From contig OZ025878.1 in the NCBI GenBank assembly GCA_964019415.1, positions 3,414,512 to 3,478,511 of the forward strand: a DNA stretch of 64,000 bases, in the 5' to 3' direction. Below are positions 1-13,696 of this stretch, piece by piece. Below the pieces are notes generated by a model. It had not been told where the DNA came from, made no database searches, and worked only from the letters and a program-made list of their open reading frames with translations. Origin of the DNA: Ianthella basta (Eukaryota; Porifera; Demospongiae; Verongiida; Ianthellidae). Positions within the stretch are counted from its first letter, which is position 1. Each line of letters starts with the position of its first letter. Made by a program: the position numbers and the translations under genes.

Positions 1-2984
1 TAATCAGTGGGCCAATTTTATAGTGAGAGGCTTATTTGAAACCCACCTAAGATAGATCTAGAACTAGGAAAGATCTTTTGCATGGGCTCCAACTGCAATA
101 CACAGGCTTCCCAGTCCCCACGGTGCTTTGAAGGTTTTCTCTCACAGTAAAACTTTGTGTAGACATGATGAAGTCCTATGTAGTGGAATGCTTGTGCCTG
201 ACGAAGGCCTTCATTGCCACATACCATACTGTCACTATGGCAATGACATGAATGCTCCGTATCTACTAAAACCATAGCAATTTGCTTATGAATAATGCTA
301 TCATTATATAATAGGTATTCAAACACTGCAAACATACTTCGCCTCCATTTTGGAGTGCAATGCAGACTTGTGCATACAAGGCAAGATATGAACACATGTC
401 AATAGAAGTGCAATAATTCAGGCACCACCGAGCTATAGAAGACATCCACCAAAATTAAGTCTTCATCAGACACAATGTCACACTACCCAATTATGTCATG
501 TGTTAGCAATTATTTTTATATGGGAATTAATGTTACACACACTTCTCTCTACAATGATTTATCATTATATGATAGCAGAGCACTATCAATGCAATAGCAA
601 TGCATTTCCTTGTCTCTATGCCTTGGAGCAATCCGAACTGTTGCACTGTAGGAATTTACATAAAATCTGCCGTATGTCCAATAATGGCACTATGTGGGTG
701 GATGATGCATAATATTGAATTATGGATAGGCCTCAAATGTACTTAATAAGAAGAACTGTATAATTAGTTTCAACTTCTCAATTCTAACCATGAAAATCAA
801 AGTTCTTTCCATGTGTGCTCACCACTACCACTAATGTACAAAGAACTGAGCTTTCTGTAAACCAAGAATGCTTGTTCGAAAGGTGTTGCAGTAAAATGTT
901 TACTCTGAATTTGTAATGCTTATGAATTGTTATTCTAGAATAGTCTAGCTAGTCATCAGAAACCAGAGCATTAAGAAATATCTGCTTCTGTACCCTCCTC
1001 CCCGCCCCTTTTGAAAAGAGCAAGTTTCACTTGTCACATCACTCGTACACAACTTCACAATTCAAAGATGCCATAATGGAAAACCTGAATTAGCTATTGT
1101 CCATGCATACAGTATACAATGCCCCCTTACCCTTAATTTCTGCAATTATAGAGAGTATCTTCCACAAGAAGTATGACAGCATCCACCTAAAGTCAATGAT
1201 CAAACCTAGACATGCAGGATATGACCTCACTTCCGTCACAAGCTGTGAACCATGCCAAAAGGCTTCCTGTGAAGAATAACATTTATGGCTTATATATCAA
1301 TTGTGGAATGTTAATCATGATCATACATATCACTTCTATGCTTTGTGTAACATGTAATTGCAGAATTAAGTGCATAATTTAGATGTCTGTATGTGTATGT
1401 GTGTTTGGTGGTTGTAGGTGTATTCTCTCCATATATACTTGGTACTTCATGCATAGCTATAAAACTGTACAATGTGATGTATATCGGTAATGGTGTTGGG
1501 ATCACCTGAAGTCAAGAGTCCATCAACAACCTATGGGAGTAAGACCAGCTGGCTACCAAAAGTCTATGTTATTCATAACAATATGACTGTATTCTTTTAC
1601 CGTTTGTTAGATATGATGCTTCTGTGTCTACCCCATATGGATGAATGATGATTATCTTGCACTCACTATTTAAGACAGCGCTAGCGCAACATTTTGAATG
1701 ACTGCATGGTAGTGACATATAAAATAGAGTACTTATAAAATTTCAATATAATCCAATGTTAATGAAATTTCGCTTACAGGATGATACGAGCCTTGGAGTT
1801 GTCAGCTGCTACAGAAATGCAAAGATTTAGACTTTCAGGTACAAGTGTCCTCAGTTGCATATGCATTACTATACAGGGACAAAATGTGTTCTTCCTAAGC
1901 ATGGGAAGTCACAATATTTACATTTGATATACTACAATAAAATGACAGACTTGAGAGAAATCTTTGATAAGTAATGCAATAAGAATTGCAATTCTTCACT
2001 TCTTCTTGGTATGTGTACCTTGACAACCTAATGGAAGGCTGCAAATTTAGCTGTCTCCACCACATGCATGCACTGATTCAAACTAGTACATTACCAATTT
2101 TCTCAAAGCTTGCAAAGGGTTTAGGAAAGACATGTAGATCTGATAATGTATGTCAGGTACAACAGTATTGAGCTATAATCAAGTGTTCCTATGCCATTTT
2201 CAGCTGGTTGTTTGCTGTTCATAAGAGTTATCATTCAAAGCGACAACAATTGTTCATGACCCCTCTGTGTGTGTTTAGGAGGCAACATCCTTCTGATCCA
2301 TTGACCTCTTCATTACCATGACATTGGAGGGGGTGGGGGAGAGGGGGGAAGGGGGGGGGGCACACAGAACCTGAGCAAAGTCAATGATCAAACTGACAGG
2401 ACCTGAGCTCATTTCCTGTCACTATATAGCTGAAAAACTTTCCAAACAGCTTCCTGAAGGGTTCATTATATGGCTTGATGTAGAATGGGGGTCATGATCA
2501 CACATGGTTGCATTGTGCATGTGAAGCATACATGTATACAAAATAAGTGATGATATCATGATGGAAGCCCACATCATGTTATGCACCAATCAGGAACTGA
2601 TAGGTACATGACTTTTGACTGACTACAATACAGATGATTGATGTGAGAGAAATGAGACTTAAAATACAACGAGAACTGTAATTCTTGATGCATTGAGGGC
2701 ACAAGCTGATTCGTCTGTACCAGATGAGCCTGAGGGGTTGTAATATGGAGATTCTATGTGATATAGGTTGTAGCGAATGAGAGGTCTCACGCATATGTAC
2801 AGTACTAATAACTGTAGGCTCATGGAACATGGCTATTGTTGAATCAGGTTTGCTAGATCAATTAGTATCTGCTTGTGTACAGTCTGGCACAAATGACTGG
2901 GGGTAGACTTCACAGAGCTAGGCTGGCTGATATGTGGAGTACGCAATACACATTTTGAAAAGGTTTATAGCAACCAAGCTGTAA

Positions 2985-2986
<2 letters not shown>
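1..2986. other. Gene-free AT-rich stretch
   Basis: No ORF here resembles a known domain; the longest (about 125 codons on the minus strand near 18-395) has no recognisable motif. A G-rich purine run lies at about 2328-2360. I see no SRCR exon, splice-flanked exon or RNA gene. It is downstream of gene 1 on that gene's strand. Confidence 0.6.
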
Positions 2987-3547
<561 letters not shown>

Positions 3548-3913
3548 CTGTACACTAGTAAAATGGGAGGAAAAATTTAATGGTAGGAATGCACATGCAA
3601 GGTATAAATGCACCTTTAATGTGTATCAAGTAATTCAATTAATGGCAGATTCAGTCTAGAATACATGATCCTTTTTGGCAATAGTATAATACTGTAAACT
3701 ATACAAAGCTATAACTATATAGCAAGACTTAGTCTGTATAGGACAAGAGTCTAGTATATTGTTGAATGATGTATATAATTAGCTGATCAAGACAACACTC
3801 AGCACAATGTCAAAGTGTGTTTTGTTGCTTATGATACTGGAACCTGCATGGCCTTCAGAGTCTAGTGCTATTTTGTAGATCTGTAGTTCCTTACCTTAGA
3901 GGTGACATGATTC

Positions 3914-3940
3914 AAAAAATGTCATGTCATGACATTTTTT
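3914..3940. repeat. Short perfect hairpin
   Basis: Two perfect 13-bp arms (A6 followed by TGTCATG) separated by one base. It lies in the gene-free stretch between the CA tract and the 3' end of gene 1. Function unknown. Confidence 0.8.
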
Positions 3941-4310
3941 GCAATTTATCTTGACAATGTGCTCATGCAAGTGGCACAATGGTTTTGCTCTATCGCACAG
4001 AATGCCCTGTTTCACTTTAATTTGCAGCTGCACTATAGTTTTCCATTAATTGTTGATTAACCTTTATGCATGCACTTATACAGATTTACCCTTTAACTTA
4101 ACCACATTGAACAGTTATGATTGTTGTATTATTATTTAGAGCAAGAAGTACATATTAACTGTGAAGATAACTGTAAGTAAGAGTTTGCCTTGGGAGACAT
4201 GAGAATAGTGTATATTATGTGTATATATCACGTTAAATCCACTGATTAACTATGTACGTATATGTATATAGTGCCACACTAATGGGTATACCTAAGAAGG
4301 CTACTGTTAC

Positions 4311-4341
<31 letters not shown>
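4311..4341. repeat. (ATA)n microsatellite
   Basis: About ten uninterrupted ATA/TAA units roughly 100 bp downstream of the gene 1 stop codon. The rest of 3547-4437 holds no recognisable feature. Confidence 0.95.
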
Positions 4342-4344
<3 letters not shown>

Positions 4345-4437
4345 TATTCTAGTTGCAATACATATTAAAATTCTACTGTTGTATGTAGCCATTTGTCCCT
4401 TTGAACTCCAGTAAATTCCGATTTCTCCACAATGCGA

Positions 4438-4880
4438 TTACTGCGGCGCAGCAAACGGATGTGCAATTTGATAATCTGGAGGCAAATCAAAAAGTTGCTG
4501 AAGGGGACTGCCTTTGGAGGTGGTAACTCCAGGTGCAGGGTGCATAGAAGGATACATCATCTTTGTAGGGTACAGTGCAGAGGTGCTGTCCTCCTGCACT
4601 GTTGCATCATAGCCTGCATCTGGGATGTGTTTGAGTTGCTCTGTACCGTCCTGTTTGTCCAGCGTAGCTGCAGGATTGACGATGACAACAGTAGCTGGAT
4701 GTGCAACAGTCATTCTGACCGTGCTAATGGCAGCTTGTCTCCAGGACTTCTTCCTTTGATAGCAGAAGCAAAATGAAATACATGCACAAAGTGCCACGCA
4801 GCAGCTGCACGCACATATTACCCCAGTCGCTGTACCACCTGCTACTCCACCAGCAATGGCTGCCAACGCAATAACTGATT
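4438..4880 (-). CDS. Gene 1 exon 7: TM helix and cytosolic tail
   Basis: Acceptor tcacag precedes position 4880; the exon ends with TAA at 4438-4440. It encodes a Gly/Ala-rich hydrophobic helix (AAIAGGVAGGTATG...), a Cys-rich juxtamembrane stretch, a basic stop-transfer sequence (YQRKKSW) and a tail of about 105 aa. The tail differs from those of genes 2 and 4: it has one PPxY motif (LPPDY) and no PPAY repeats. Confidence 0.88.
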
Positions 4881-7800
4881 CTGTGACATGAAATGAGGAA
4901 CAAATACACATAGAAATGGATATGTGATACATTATATTGCATGCAAATTGAGACATGTTTATAATGTAATGAAACCTGTCTAAGACAGCAATCTGTGGGG
5001 CAGTTATAACTGGTTACATTACAAAGGCAGGTTGCAATGTTGTAGCACTGTGTTAATGATATTTGGGGCCAGGGAGGTTCAACTTGGCTGTTTTGGAGAT
5101 GTGGCTGCCTTACACAGTACCTATCATAGACATGTTCTATTGTAATTCAATCTACATAGCACTAATATAATAGGTGGGATAACATCCAAAACATGCTGGA
5201 AAGAAAATCATTTGAGATGTGCGCAGTAGAGAGGTCCATTGGATATTTGCTAAAAGAATATGCACATGCAGTTGTGGCACTAAAGCTTTTATAATTATAT
5301 TCATACAAAAGTGTCAGTCTCACCATTTGTGCAGACAATTCCAACATCCTTTCCTTGTAAACAGCTCATATTTCCAATACGGCCATGGTTGCAGTCAATA
5401 AGTCGTGACTCTGACCCACTGCACACCACATCATCCAGCCGGTATGTAACAGAAGTTGTACCCGAGCCAAACTGAGAACTGTCACTGACACTTACACTCA
5501 CAAAGCCCAACTGTCTGCAAGCAACAGCGGCTACAGTAGAGTCCCAACCATGACGACAGATTGTTCCCCAAGTGTTATTGTAATAAAATTCCAGGCGACC
5601 TCCAAATTGAGTGCTTCCTGTTCCTACCATCCTCAGTGCACCATTGGAAAGAGCTGTAAAAGAATGTTCAGATATGACTAAGGAATGCAGCTACGTAGGA
5701 GTCATGCACAGTTAAACAATTAGAGAGTGATGAATATTGAGTTTCATGATAGATAGGGCAACACTTACTACGTCTAGAGCAGATAACAGATGCATCTTCT
5801 GAGTGAGAGCAAGTAGTATTTCTGCCACTGCAACTCTCCAGGCTACCCTCATTTCCCCAGCAGGACCAGACCCTACTCCACTGGCCACCTTGTCCTTGCC
5901 CAAAGGTGGCTCCCTGCAATGCCAGGTTAGCATACTGAAACCCCAGCTGCCGACAGACCACCTCTGCCTCTCTGATGTCCCATGAGTTGCCACACACAGT
6001 CTGCCACTCCCCATTGCGGTAGACCTCCACACGTCCTTCATACTGGTTTCTACCACCAACAAGACGAATGTCAGAGGAGTTACCCACTATAGCAGAAACA
6101 GAAGAGAAAACACAATAAGATTAAAACCAAATGGTCAATCATCTAAAAGATTCTTAAATTTACATAATCCAGATACGTATTACAATGTGCATTGATTAGC
6201 AACAGCTAAATATCAAATAGAGTATAGATTAAGACTGATTTACAAGGGAAGATAATTGCTGTTGGTGATAAAAAGGGTTTTCAAATGAAGGAAAGTCCAT
6301 AGGACACTTGCTCCACAGTGCACTACTTAACATATCACAAATGAACTCACTGAGAACAAAGCATAAATCACAATATATAAATTATAATGTAGTTTATTGA
6401 AATATCCATGCAGTTCTTTCTATATATACACCCTATTTTTAAAGAAGTCTGATCCAGTTAGAGCATCATTAACTTTATGCTTCACTCACCAGGGCCAAAG
6501 CACTTGACTGAGGCATCTTCACTGTGGTTGCAACTTGAAATAGTAGTACGACAGCCCACCAGACTGGATTCACTTCCAGTGCAGTACCAGAAGACCGCCC
6601 AGTGATCACCAGATCCTTGACCATAAAATGCCTCCGGAATAGCTGATACTGCACTCCCGTATCCCAACTGCCGACACACCACCTGAGCTTCTTCCATGCC
6701 CCAGGAGTCATCACACACGGTCTGCCACACTCCATTGTGATGAACTTCCACACGTCCTTCATACGGAGTAGTGCCACCAACCAAACGAATGGTAGATGCA
6801 TCTGAACAATAATGATAATAATTTGAAATTATTAATGTATTCCTTTTGTCAAACAAGAAAAGAAAATTAAACTTATCTATGACACTTGGCTGGAACTAGA
6901 TATGTCAAGTACTGGATGGATAACACAAATATATGGGAATTGAGGAATTTTAGCAAAGGCGGAAAGACTGGTATATGTGAAAGATGATGCATTAATGCCA
7001 ATGCATACAAATAGTGATGCATATTATACAGTGGAACCTATAAAGTGCATAGCAGAAGGGGAGGGGGCCAGGGGTGGGGAGTGAAGTCAAAGGACATTGA
7101 TGAAATGTAGTATATTGCAAACCAGACAACTGATAATAGTTTTAGCCTCTATACACTTAGCTGCAAGAAACAGGCGTGGTGTGGAAGCTATCCTCATGAC
7201 AGTGGTCTGGACAAATAGCTCACTATTGTGACATGCATGGTTGTGCATTAGTTTATTGTAGTGACAATAGCTAACGCACAACACTATAAGGAAGGCAGTT
7301 CAGCCTAACACTTTACAATGCCCTTAAACATTTACAACAACTCACACCATCCTATTCAGTATGCTATCACAGCATGCATGGTTTGGCTGTAATGGGTTGC
7401 CATATATACCACGGTAGCAGGTTTACTTCCTGTCAAGTATTGTGATCGGTGAATCATGCTTTGCTACAGAAACACATCATAATATCTATAATCTACTGCA
7501 AAAAGGAATGAAATGGCAATAAATTGAACTAACCTAAATCTGGAATGCACACCACTCCTGAATCTTCATCGTGAGCGCAGTCATGCATTCCAATGCCATC
7601 GTGGGGGCAGTCACTCAGGTGTGTCTCACTCCCACTGCAGGCCACTTCATCATAATGGATTGCACCATTGCCAGCACCAAAAAATGCTTTTTGGGTTGCA
7701 GACGTGGCTCCAGAGTAGCCGAGCTGTCGGCAAACCACACTAGCATCCTCGAGATCCCAGCCATCATCACACACAGTACCCCATTCACCATTGTGGTAGA

Positions 7801-10800
7801 CCTCTACACGCCCTTCATTTTCAGTGGCACCTCCCACCAATCTGACATCTCCTTCACTCTCTATTGTAAGGAAGAAGCAATGGCAGTGAGAGTACAGATT
7901 ACCTTGAATATGTGTGTAAAGCAAGCCCAGTAACTTGTTAGCATCCTAGCGATCAATAATTCTGAGAAAAGTGCAAAGTAGGAATGAGTATTCATGCACA
8001 TAATACCACATGTACAATGAATGCTTTCCTAGAGAAAAAGGAACTAATAAGTGTATGCTTGTATGCCAGTAACAGGATACCATTGATGTGCAGCCAAGTG
8101 TGATTGCGAGATGAATACCCCATTGGATTTTATGATGCCTAGTATGATGAAATATTAAGAGGCTACCATGTCTTACAGTAGTTGATTGGCTATTCATGCA
8201 TAAACAGAGTGAACTAAAGTGCTCTCAGATGCATATAGTTATAGGAAAAGAGCTGGTTTAAGAAACAGGTGATCATCTGTATAACAGACAAAGAGAAAAT
8301 GAAGTGCAGTTACTACAAGCTGTCATTAATTGTCCAATAACATCCAAACAGGGCAACAACATGTATAATGGCTCAAGGTGCAAACGTTAACAAAGTGCAT
8401 TATTTCTTCAACAACATAGTAATAATGGTTGAACAGCTCACAGTGTTAGAAGTTATTTTCACTAAGTTTCACTGAGATTGTCAACTCCTCACTCACCACT
8501 GCTGTTAGAGCATGTCACCGAAGCATCCTCACTGTGAACACATTTTGAATTTTGTGTTCTGCAGCTTTCCAGATTGAATTCAATTCCAGTGCAGTACCAG
8601 TAGACCTCCCACTGAGCACCAGATCCTTCCCCAAACTTGGCATCCTGCCATGCTGATTCTGCACTCCCATATCTCAGTTGCCGACAGACCACTTGAGCCT
8701 CCTTTATGTCCCAGTCATCATCGCACACAGTCTGCCACTCTCCATTGTGGTAAACTTCCACACGACCTTCATACTGTGTAGTACCACCAACCAGCCGGAT
8801 TGTGGGTGAATCCGCGGCTAAAAATGAGAGAATGTAATGTGACCATTCATGCTTGTACTCAGATTGTACTTGCAATAGTCAAAACCCACAGAGGAGACCA
8901 CGGTATGTACATGCATTCATAAAACTGGAGATGGCGATGCATACATATAATATAACTATACAAGAGCTTTCCTTGTTGTTACATGGCAGTGCATGAATTG
9001 AAGAGGTGGAAACAGGGGTGCTACCACATTCATGCAAAACCCTATTGTACAGTTACAGGCTGTCCTTTTAAATAAAGGGAACTAGCATACTGTTCAGACC
9101 ACACAAAAGGCACATCCAACTAGGAAATAGATCCCATTGCTGTGGTAATGTGCATCCATGCATTCACTAGTCTATATAGGCCTTTGGAGTATGATCTATC
9201 AATCTGATAGATATTATGTGAGTAATGTGTGTGCATGGCACGACTATATCCAGCTCATCAAATCAAAATGTCCCACTTTCACTATAGAGCCAAATAGGTA
9301 ATACCATGCATTACAGACACAAACATATACTGTATCTAAAACATGCCTGACACATACTTCCATGAATAAATGCAAAAATCATTATGAGTATATTAAATAT
9401 TATACTGGTCACTGCTGCTAGAATCTGCAATATTACTATAATAATTAGCTAAACTTTGGTGGTTTCTTAATTGTTTTAACATTCACGTTGCCCAAGAGAA
9501 ACTCAGTGCAGAGTTGCCACAGCATTCCACAGTGTACACAGCAACTAACACTATATATCTGTTGCTTAGCTAGCTATGTATGCAAACACAAACACTGTAA
9601 TTAATTTGTACTGGTGATTCAGCAGCAAAGGAGTTAGTCTAAAAAGCATGCATTTATATCATAATTTTATAGCACACATGCGTACAAATCTGTAGATGTA
9701 TAAGAACAAGAGAGTGTAGTTACATGCCTCATCTTCACTTTTGTGTTATATAATTTATCAGGAAACAAGGACAGCTAGCCCGATGACTAGTGTCCTTTTC
9801 CTTTACTGATTACTGATTGACTTGAAATGCGTACCATTTCGAGTAAGGTATACGTATTCCCACATAAGTGGTTTATATTACTTTACACAATGTTACTAAA
9901 ATAACGAGCCTTCAACAGGGAAAGGGATCAGTTAGTGGTGGATGTTACACAGTGGTACACTATAGGAAGCCATTGGGCAACTGTAGTTAACTGTATCTGT
10001 AGAGTTTCCAGAACCCAATGGGTCATCCATGCAGTTGACTTCACTAACAGTATGCACAGAAGCAGTGAGAGACAGTACATGTGTTTATATATGCTTTCTC
10101 TCCACATAATGTATCTACACTCACCAATTCCAGGTCTCCATCAGGGTATGAATGCTATACTATCGTTATAATTATTATTATTATCCTTAGAGTGCACACA
10201 TGCAAAAACAGCTTTATAGGTTACAAACCCAATGAGGCACTGTCAAGTGTAATGACATACAACATAGATAATGCAATTCACTTCTGGTAACATGCATGCG
10301 GATTGGAGGTTTGCGCAGGTTTGAGGTTTGCGCATAACAGATGATATAGTCCACAAAAATGTGGTCATTATAACATGGTTCTTTCTCAATGACTATAGGG
10401 GAGCAAGTGCATGTAATAAGCCTAGGCCTGCCTAACAATAATGACATTCATTCAATGTATGCAACATTGTAGCCAGAGAAGTTGTTCAAATTCATACAAA
10501 TGAGACATACGTGCTTCATCTCATTACTACGTATGGTGATGCATCATAGCTAGAGCTATAGCTAGTCACACCCAGCTACAAAGTGTCAGTGATGGTTGTG
10601 GTTGCTGACTTGTTCTATAGCTAGTGCTAGGTTAACCTATGCCAGGTACACAAAGTTATGTACCTCTACGTACGTGACAGTCACACAACACACAGCACTT
10701 AACCATGACCTGTAATGCCAGCGATGTGCTTTTCTAAGTACATTGGTACAAGGTACAGCACCACTTATATACGGCAAAGAAATTAAGTTAAAAAAGTCAA

Positions 10801-11238
10801 AAAAGTATAAATGATCACAAACGAGTAAGCTTTCATTTCGTGCACCAAGTCCTTCGCACTTTCTTCGAAACAGCCACCTCGCCACCCACTTCGCCATTCA
10901 AGCGGCTAACATAGCTATTATATAGCTAGATACGTACGTATTGTCCCGAGTTACGCTGTAAAGAACCTACCAACAGAGCGTCAAGGCGTTTCTTTGTCAT
11001 ATGCGCATACACAGTCACGGGTTGGTAGCTATTATCCGCCCGTGCATATCACATGCTAGCCTAAGCTGAGAAGCGGAGTCGGCTTCGAATTCGTCTTCCG
11101 GCATGATCGCTTTTGAACAGTCCCGGCAGAACGGATAGCTCACATATACATCACCAGACAAACAGCCCTACCTTGGCCTTCACAAGTAGAGAACAAGGCA
11201 AAGCCAAGCAAGTAGAGAAACGCAGTAACGTTAGCCAT
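4438..11238 (-). CDS. SRCR gene 1: five-SRCR single-pass membrane protein
   Basis: Predicted type I membrane receptor of 705 aa from seven coding exons: 11238-11172, 8817-8497, 7860-7534, 6801-6490, 6086-5769, 5653-5324 and 4880-4438. All introns have GT-AG ends and all are phase 1; the summed length (2118 nt) is exactly in frame. Residues 1-22 are a signal peptide, about 23-558 five SRCR domains, then a Gly-rich membrane helix and a tail of about 105 aa. SRCR domains are disulfide-bonded extracellular ligand-binding modules; no ligand can be inferred. The tail carries one PPxY motif (PPDY) near the C-terminus. Intron 1 (2.35 kb) and the other introns hold no recognisable exon. The signal-peptide exon is assigned by its splice donor, phase and likeness to those of genes 2, 4 and 5; transcript data would be needed to confirm the joins. 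Confidence 0.8.
5324..5653 (-). CDS. Gene 1 exon 6: SRCR domain 5 (a-type)
   Basis: Acceptor ttttacag before 5653, donor G|GTGAG after 5324; 330 bp, phase 1-1. The start LSNGALR, FGGRLEFYY and [13 protein letters not shown] mark the 'a' subtype shared with genes 2, 3, 4 and 6. Six cysteines. Divergent at the first Cys region (TICRHGWD rather than TVCDDSWD). Confidence 0.93.
5769..6086 (-). CDS. Gene 1 exon 5: SRCR domain 4 (b-type)
   Basis: 318 bp, phase 1-1, acceptor ctatag and donor [26 protein letters not shown] and [11 protein letters not shown] mark the 'b' subtype. It directly precedes an a-type exon across a 115-bp intron, the same b-then-a order as in genes 2, 3, 4 and 6. Confidence 0.94.
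6490..6801 (-). CDS. Gene 1 exon 4: SRCR domain 3 (c-type)
   Basis: 312 bp, phase 1-1, acceptor tgttcag and donor [34 protein letters not shown] and CNHSEDASVKC give six cysteines. Closest in style to the single SRCR exon of gene 5 and to exon 59829-60143 of gene 6. Confidence 0.94.
7534..7860 (-). CDS. Gene 1 exon 3: SRCR domain 2 (divergent d-type)
   Basis: 327 bp, phase 1-1, acceptor caatag and donor G|GTTAGT. It has EGDVRLVGG, EGRVEVYHNGEWGTVCDDGW and [10 protein letters not shown], then an HYDEVACSGSETHLSDC core and an Asp/His-rich end (CAHDEDSGVVC). It is the only exon of this subtype in the window, so it is an older or separately acquired domain. Confidence 0.93.
8497..8817 (-). CDS. 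Gene 1 exon 2: SRCR domain 1 (c-type)
   Basis: 321 bp, phase 1-1, acceptor tttttag and donor [46 protein letters not shown] and CVHSEDASVTC give six cysteines. First extracellular domain after the signal peptide. Confidence 0.93.
8818..11171 (-). other. Gene 1 intron 1
   Basis: A 2.35-kb intron between the signal-peptide exon and the first SRCR exon. ORFs inside it are short and resemble nothing I know; no SRCR, TM or LINE homology is visible. Confidence 0.6.
11172..11238 (-). CDS. Gene 1 exon 1: signal peptide
   Basis: A 67-bp exon read from ATG at 11238. It encodes 22 residues beginning MANVTAFLYLLGFALF and ending STCEGQ, then donor G|GTAGGG in phase 1. The MANV start, hydrophobic core and C-E-G-Q end are shared with genes 2 and 4 (gene 5 has CESQ), which fixes the start. 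Too short to be picked up as an ORF. Confidence 0.85.
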
Positions 11239-11908
11239 CACTTCCCCCGTTAGTGTACAATGAACTATAGCCGAGAACAATTTACGTACATATAGTAGCG
11301 GAAACAATTATGTGATTTCCATATACAGGTAAGCACGTCCGTTCTGATCGGAAAATTATACGCGGCCAGTTAACAGTCACTATATAATCGAAGTAGGACA
11401 CCTATTTCTGGACCGACTTTAGATGATCATCTACAACGCTAGCAGGAGCCCGCCTTCGGCGGACTACTGCTTCCGCTAGTCGTACTACAGCGAGTCCGGC
11501 CCAGGCTGATTTGAAGAATCTGCGCTGTTAGCAATGGAGGGTAGCTGCTATAACGACGGCCGAGTTTAAATTCGATCATTCGCTGTTGTTTGTTTGTTTG
11601 CCTGCAGATTTTTCGAATCACCCTGGGCTGACTCGCTGTAGTTATGTATACTGTTGTTTGTTTGTTTGTTTGTCTGTTCGTTCGCTATTCGGGCAAAAAC
11701 TACTGCACAGGGCGCCACCAAACTCTCAGAGATTATACAGTGGCGCTCCAGAAGTGTCCTCCACGGGTTGAAATTGCCCGTGTTGCAGCTTCTGAAGAGA
11801 TATGTTTCAATTTATGGTTTTCGTTCGCGGCTGACGGCCACATGATTAATTATTGCTCCTTGACTTCTGGTGTCACAGTTTATAGTATCCCCCGTAGGAA
11901 GTATCCCC

Positions 11909-11930
11909 CCGGATAGTTTGAACTATCCGG
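11909..11930. repeat. Short perfect hairpin CCGGATAGTT/AACTATCCGG
   Basis: Two 10-bp perfect arms around a 2-base loop, next to a TCCTAGGATAT motif that recurs inverted at 12578-12588. Probably part of a small repeat element. Confidence 0.7.
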
Positions 11931-12266
11931 TGGGTTGAAATTTCCTAGGATATAGTAGCCCACCTTGGGATAGACTATCCCCTTCTAACCCATTGACTGT
12001 TAAGCACCAATAGAGAAGAACCCAGCATTTCCTCTCCTGTGAAAGTGGTGTACGAAGGTAAGAAGTGCCCCGACTTAGTGTACTAGCGTAGCCGACCGAA
12101 GATTGCTGGCCTATATAACGTCATAATGGAGGGAAAATGTCGACCACTAGAAAAGTGACTGATACGATAAAGGTGTAAGGATCATTTTCGACCAATCAGA
12201 AAGTGCTATAGCACAATCGCGCTGGTATAAACGAGAAACCATGCAGCCTGTAACACCAGATCTCAG

Positions 12267-12467
12267 ATGGCTACGTCGACCGTGTTAACAGAGGATCGCG
12301 CAGAAGTTCTTGTGCAATACATCCGTAGCGCTAAGGTTGGAAAGCCCGCGTATCCCTCTGGATTGTCCAAGGATGCCAAGAGGGCTCTCCGACAGCAAGT
12401 GGAAGCGTTTGAAAAACGTGATGGCGTGCTATTCCACAAATTGGCTAGTTATATGATTCAACAGTAA
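12267..12467 (+). CDS. Small ORF resembling an integrase zinc-binding N-terminus (66 aa)
   Basis: A complete 66-aa frame starting MATSTVLTEDRAEVLV and containing KRALRQQVEAFEKRDGVLFHK. The spacing of basic residues, F, and DGVLFHK recalls the segment just before the H2C2 zinc-binding region of gypsy-like and transposon integrases; that resemblance is from memory of the family and is weak. It lies between inverted copies of TCCTAGGATAT (11943-11953 and 12578-12588). No downstream integrase core is visible, so at most it is a truncated or non-autonomous element. Confidence 0.35.
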   Translation: MATSTVLTEDRAEVLVQYIRSAKVGKPAYPSGLSKDAKRALRQQVEAFEKRDGVLFHKLASYMIQQ

Positions 12468-13513
12468 TTAAACACAGCTCTATTAAAGAAAGCCTCTAAA
12501 GAATGTGCAAGTCAAGCTACACTGCATTTGTAGACTGCTGGAGGATGGGGAGGAGGAGATGGCCAAAGGGGGGTAAAATATCCTAGGACATGCTAGCCCT
12601 GGGGAATGAAGTATCTTAGTTTATGGGGGGATAGAATGAACTGTGGCACCGGTTATCGGGCCGTTTGATTCGCTGTTTGATGCAAGTACTCACACTGTAT
12701 CTTATCCACTCATGCAATGTACCTTATTTGTCAGAATAGAGGCCTGGACCTCTATTTCCTTCAGGAGATTTTGACCTGGCCTCTATTTGAACACAGCTTC
12801 TTTACAGACAAAATTAATACAGTATGCATATGCAATGAGCACAGCACACAGCTTCAGTGGTTTCAAAATTCAATTATGACTTTCCTGCATACATGTCAGG
12901 GAAATGTACTCACACATACCAGTACACACTGCACCCCCTTGCAGTCAACACACACACCAGCATATTGCCACAAACACACACACACACACCAAGCTAGCTA
13001 ACCATATTCACATTAACACTCACATGCAGTACATATGTTCTTGTCAGCTAGTTGCAAGAAGGTGGAAGGCAATTTGCGATTTGACCACTTTCGCATGCAT
13101 GACATTACTAGGGCACGCTACGTTTTCACTAACTCAGTCACTTTAGCAAACCTTAGTTGGCATGACTGCTGTCATCCACCAAAACCAACGTAGCTCCTGT
13201 GACTGGGACACGCTAGGCAACATTGTAATGCCTATGAGGTGGCAGCTGCAGCTGTTGGGCAGCCATTGAAGAGGATGAGCCAGAGGGGTCAATACGAAGA
13301 CTAAGCCAGTCTTGTGGTTGTACTCAGTATAGGCACGAGACTCAAGGCAATGATCTCCATCTGTTTCTGCTGAGAACAGGTTGCCTACATCCAGTGACAA
13401 TTAACACCTAACAATGTTCACCTTGGACTTTGTGGACCAATGGTGACATCCTATTTCAGGGCCGTAGCACCAAGATAAAAACCGGTCAGGCCATAGATGA
13501 CGTGACACAAACT

Positions 13514-13544
13514 GGGGGGGGGGGGGGGGGGAGGGGGGGGGGGG
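13514..13544. repeat. Poly-G run
   Basis: About 30 bases of G with a single A interruption. Similar shorter G runs occur near 2349, 28786, 42824 and 53461. Confidence 0.95.
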
Positions 13545-13629
13545 CTGCAGACATGCCCCCCAGGAAAACTTTGAAATTTAGATGTTCTGTGAGTACTTTT
13601 GGAGCAATTCTAGGCCCATCAACACTGCA

Positions 13630-13696
13630 ATGAGTATGAACAAGTATTTCGAGTTACAAAACTCGTGGGGCTGCCGCCCCAACTCGAAATACTTGC
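13630..13696. repeat. Fold-back with CAAGTATTTCGAGTT arms
   Basis: CAAGTATTTCGAGTT and AACTCGAAATACTTG are perfect inverted arms, enclosing a GC-rich tip (GTGGGGCTGCCGCCCCAAC). A related half (ACTCG, GGGGCGCC, CTTGAAATACTTG) occurs near 27478-27536, so this is a dispersed fold-back family. Confidence 0.75.
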
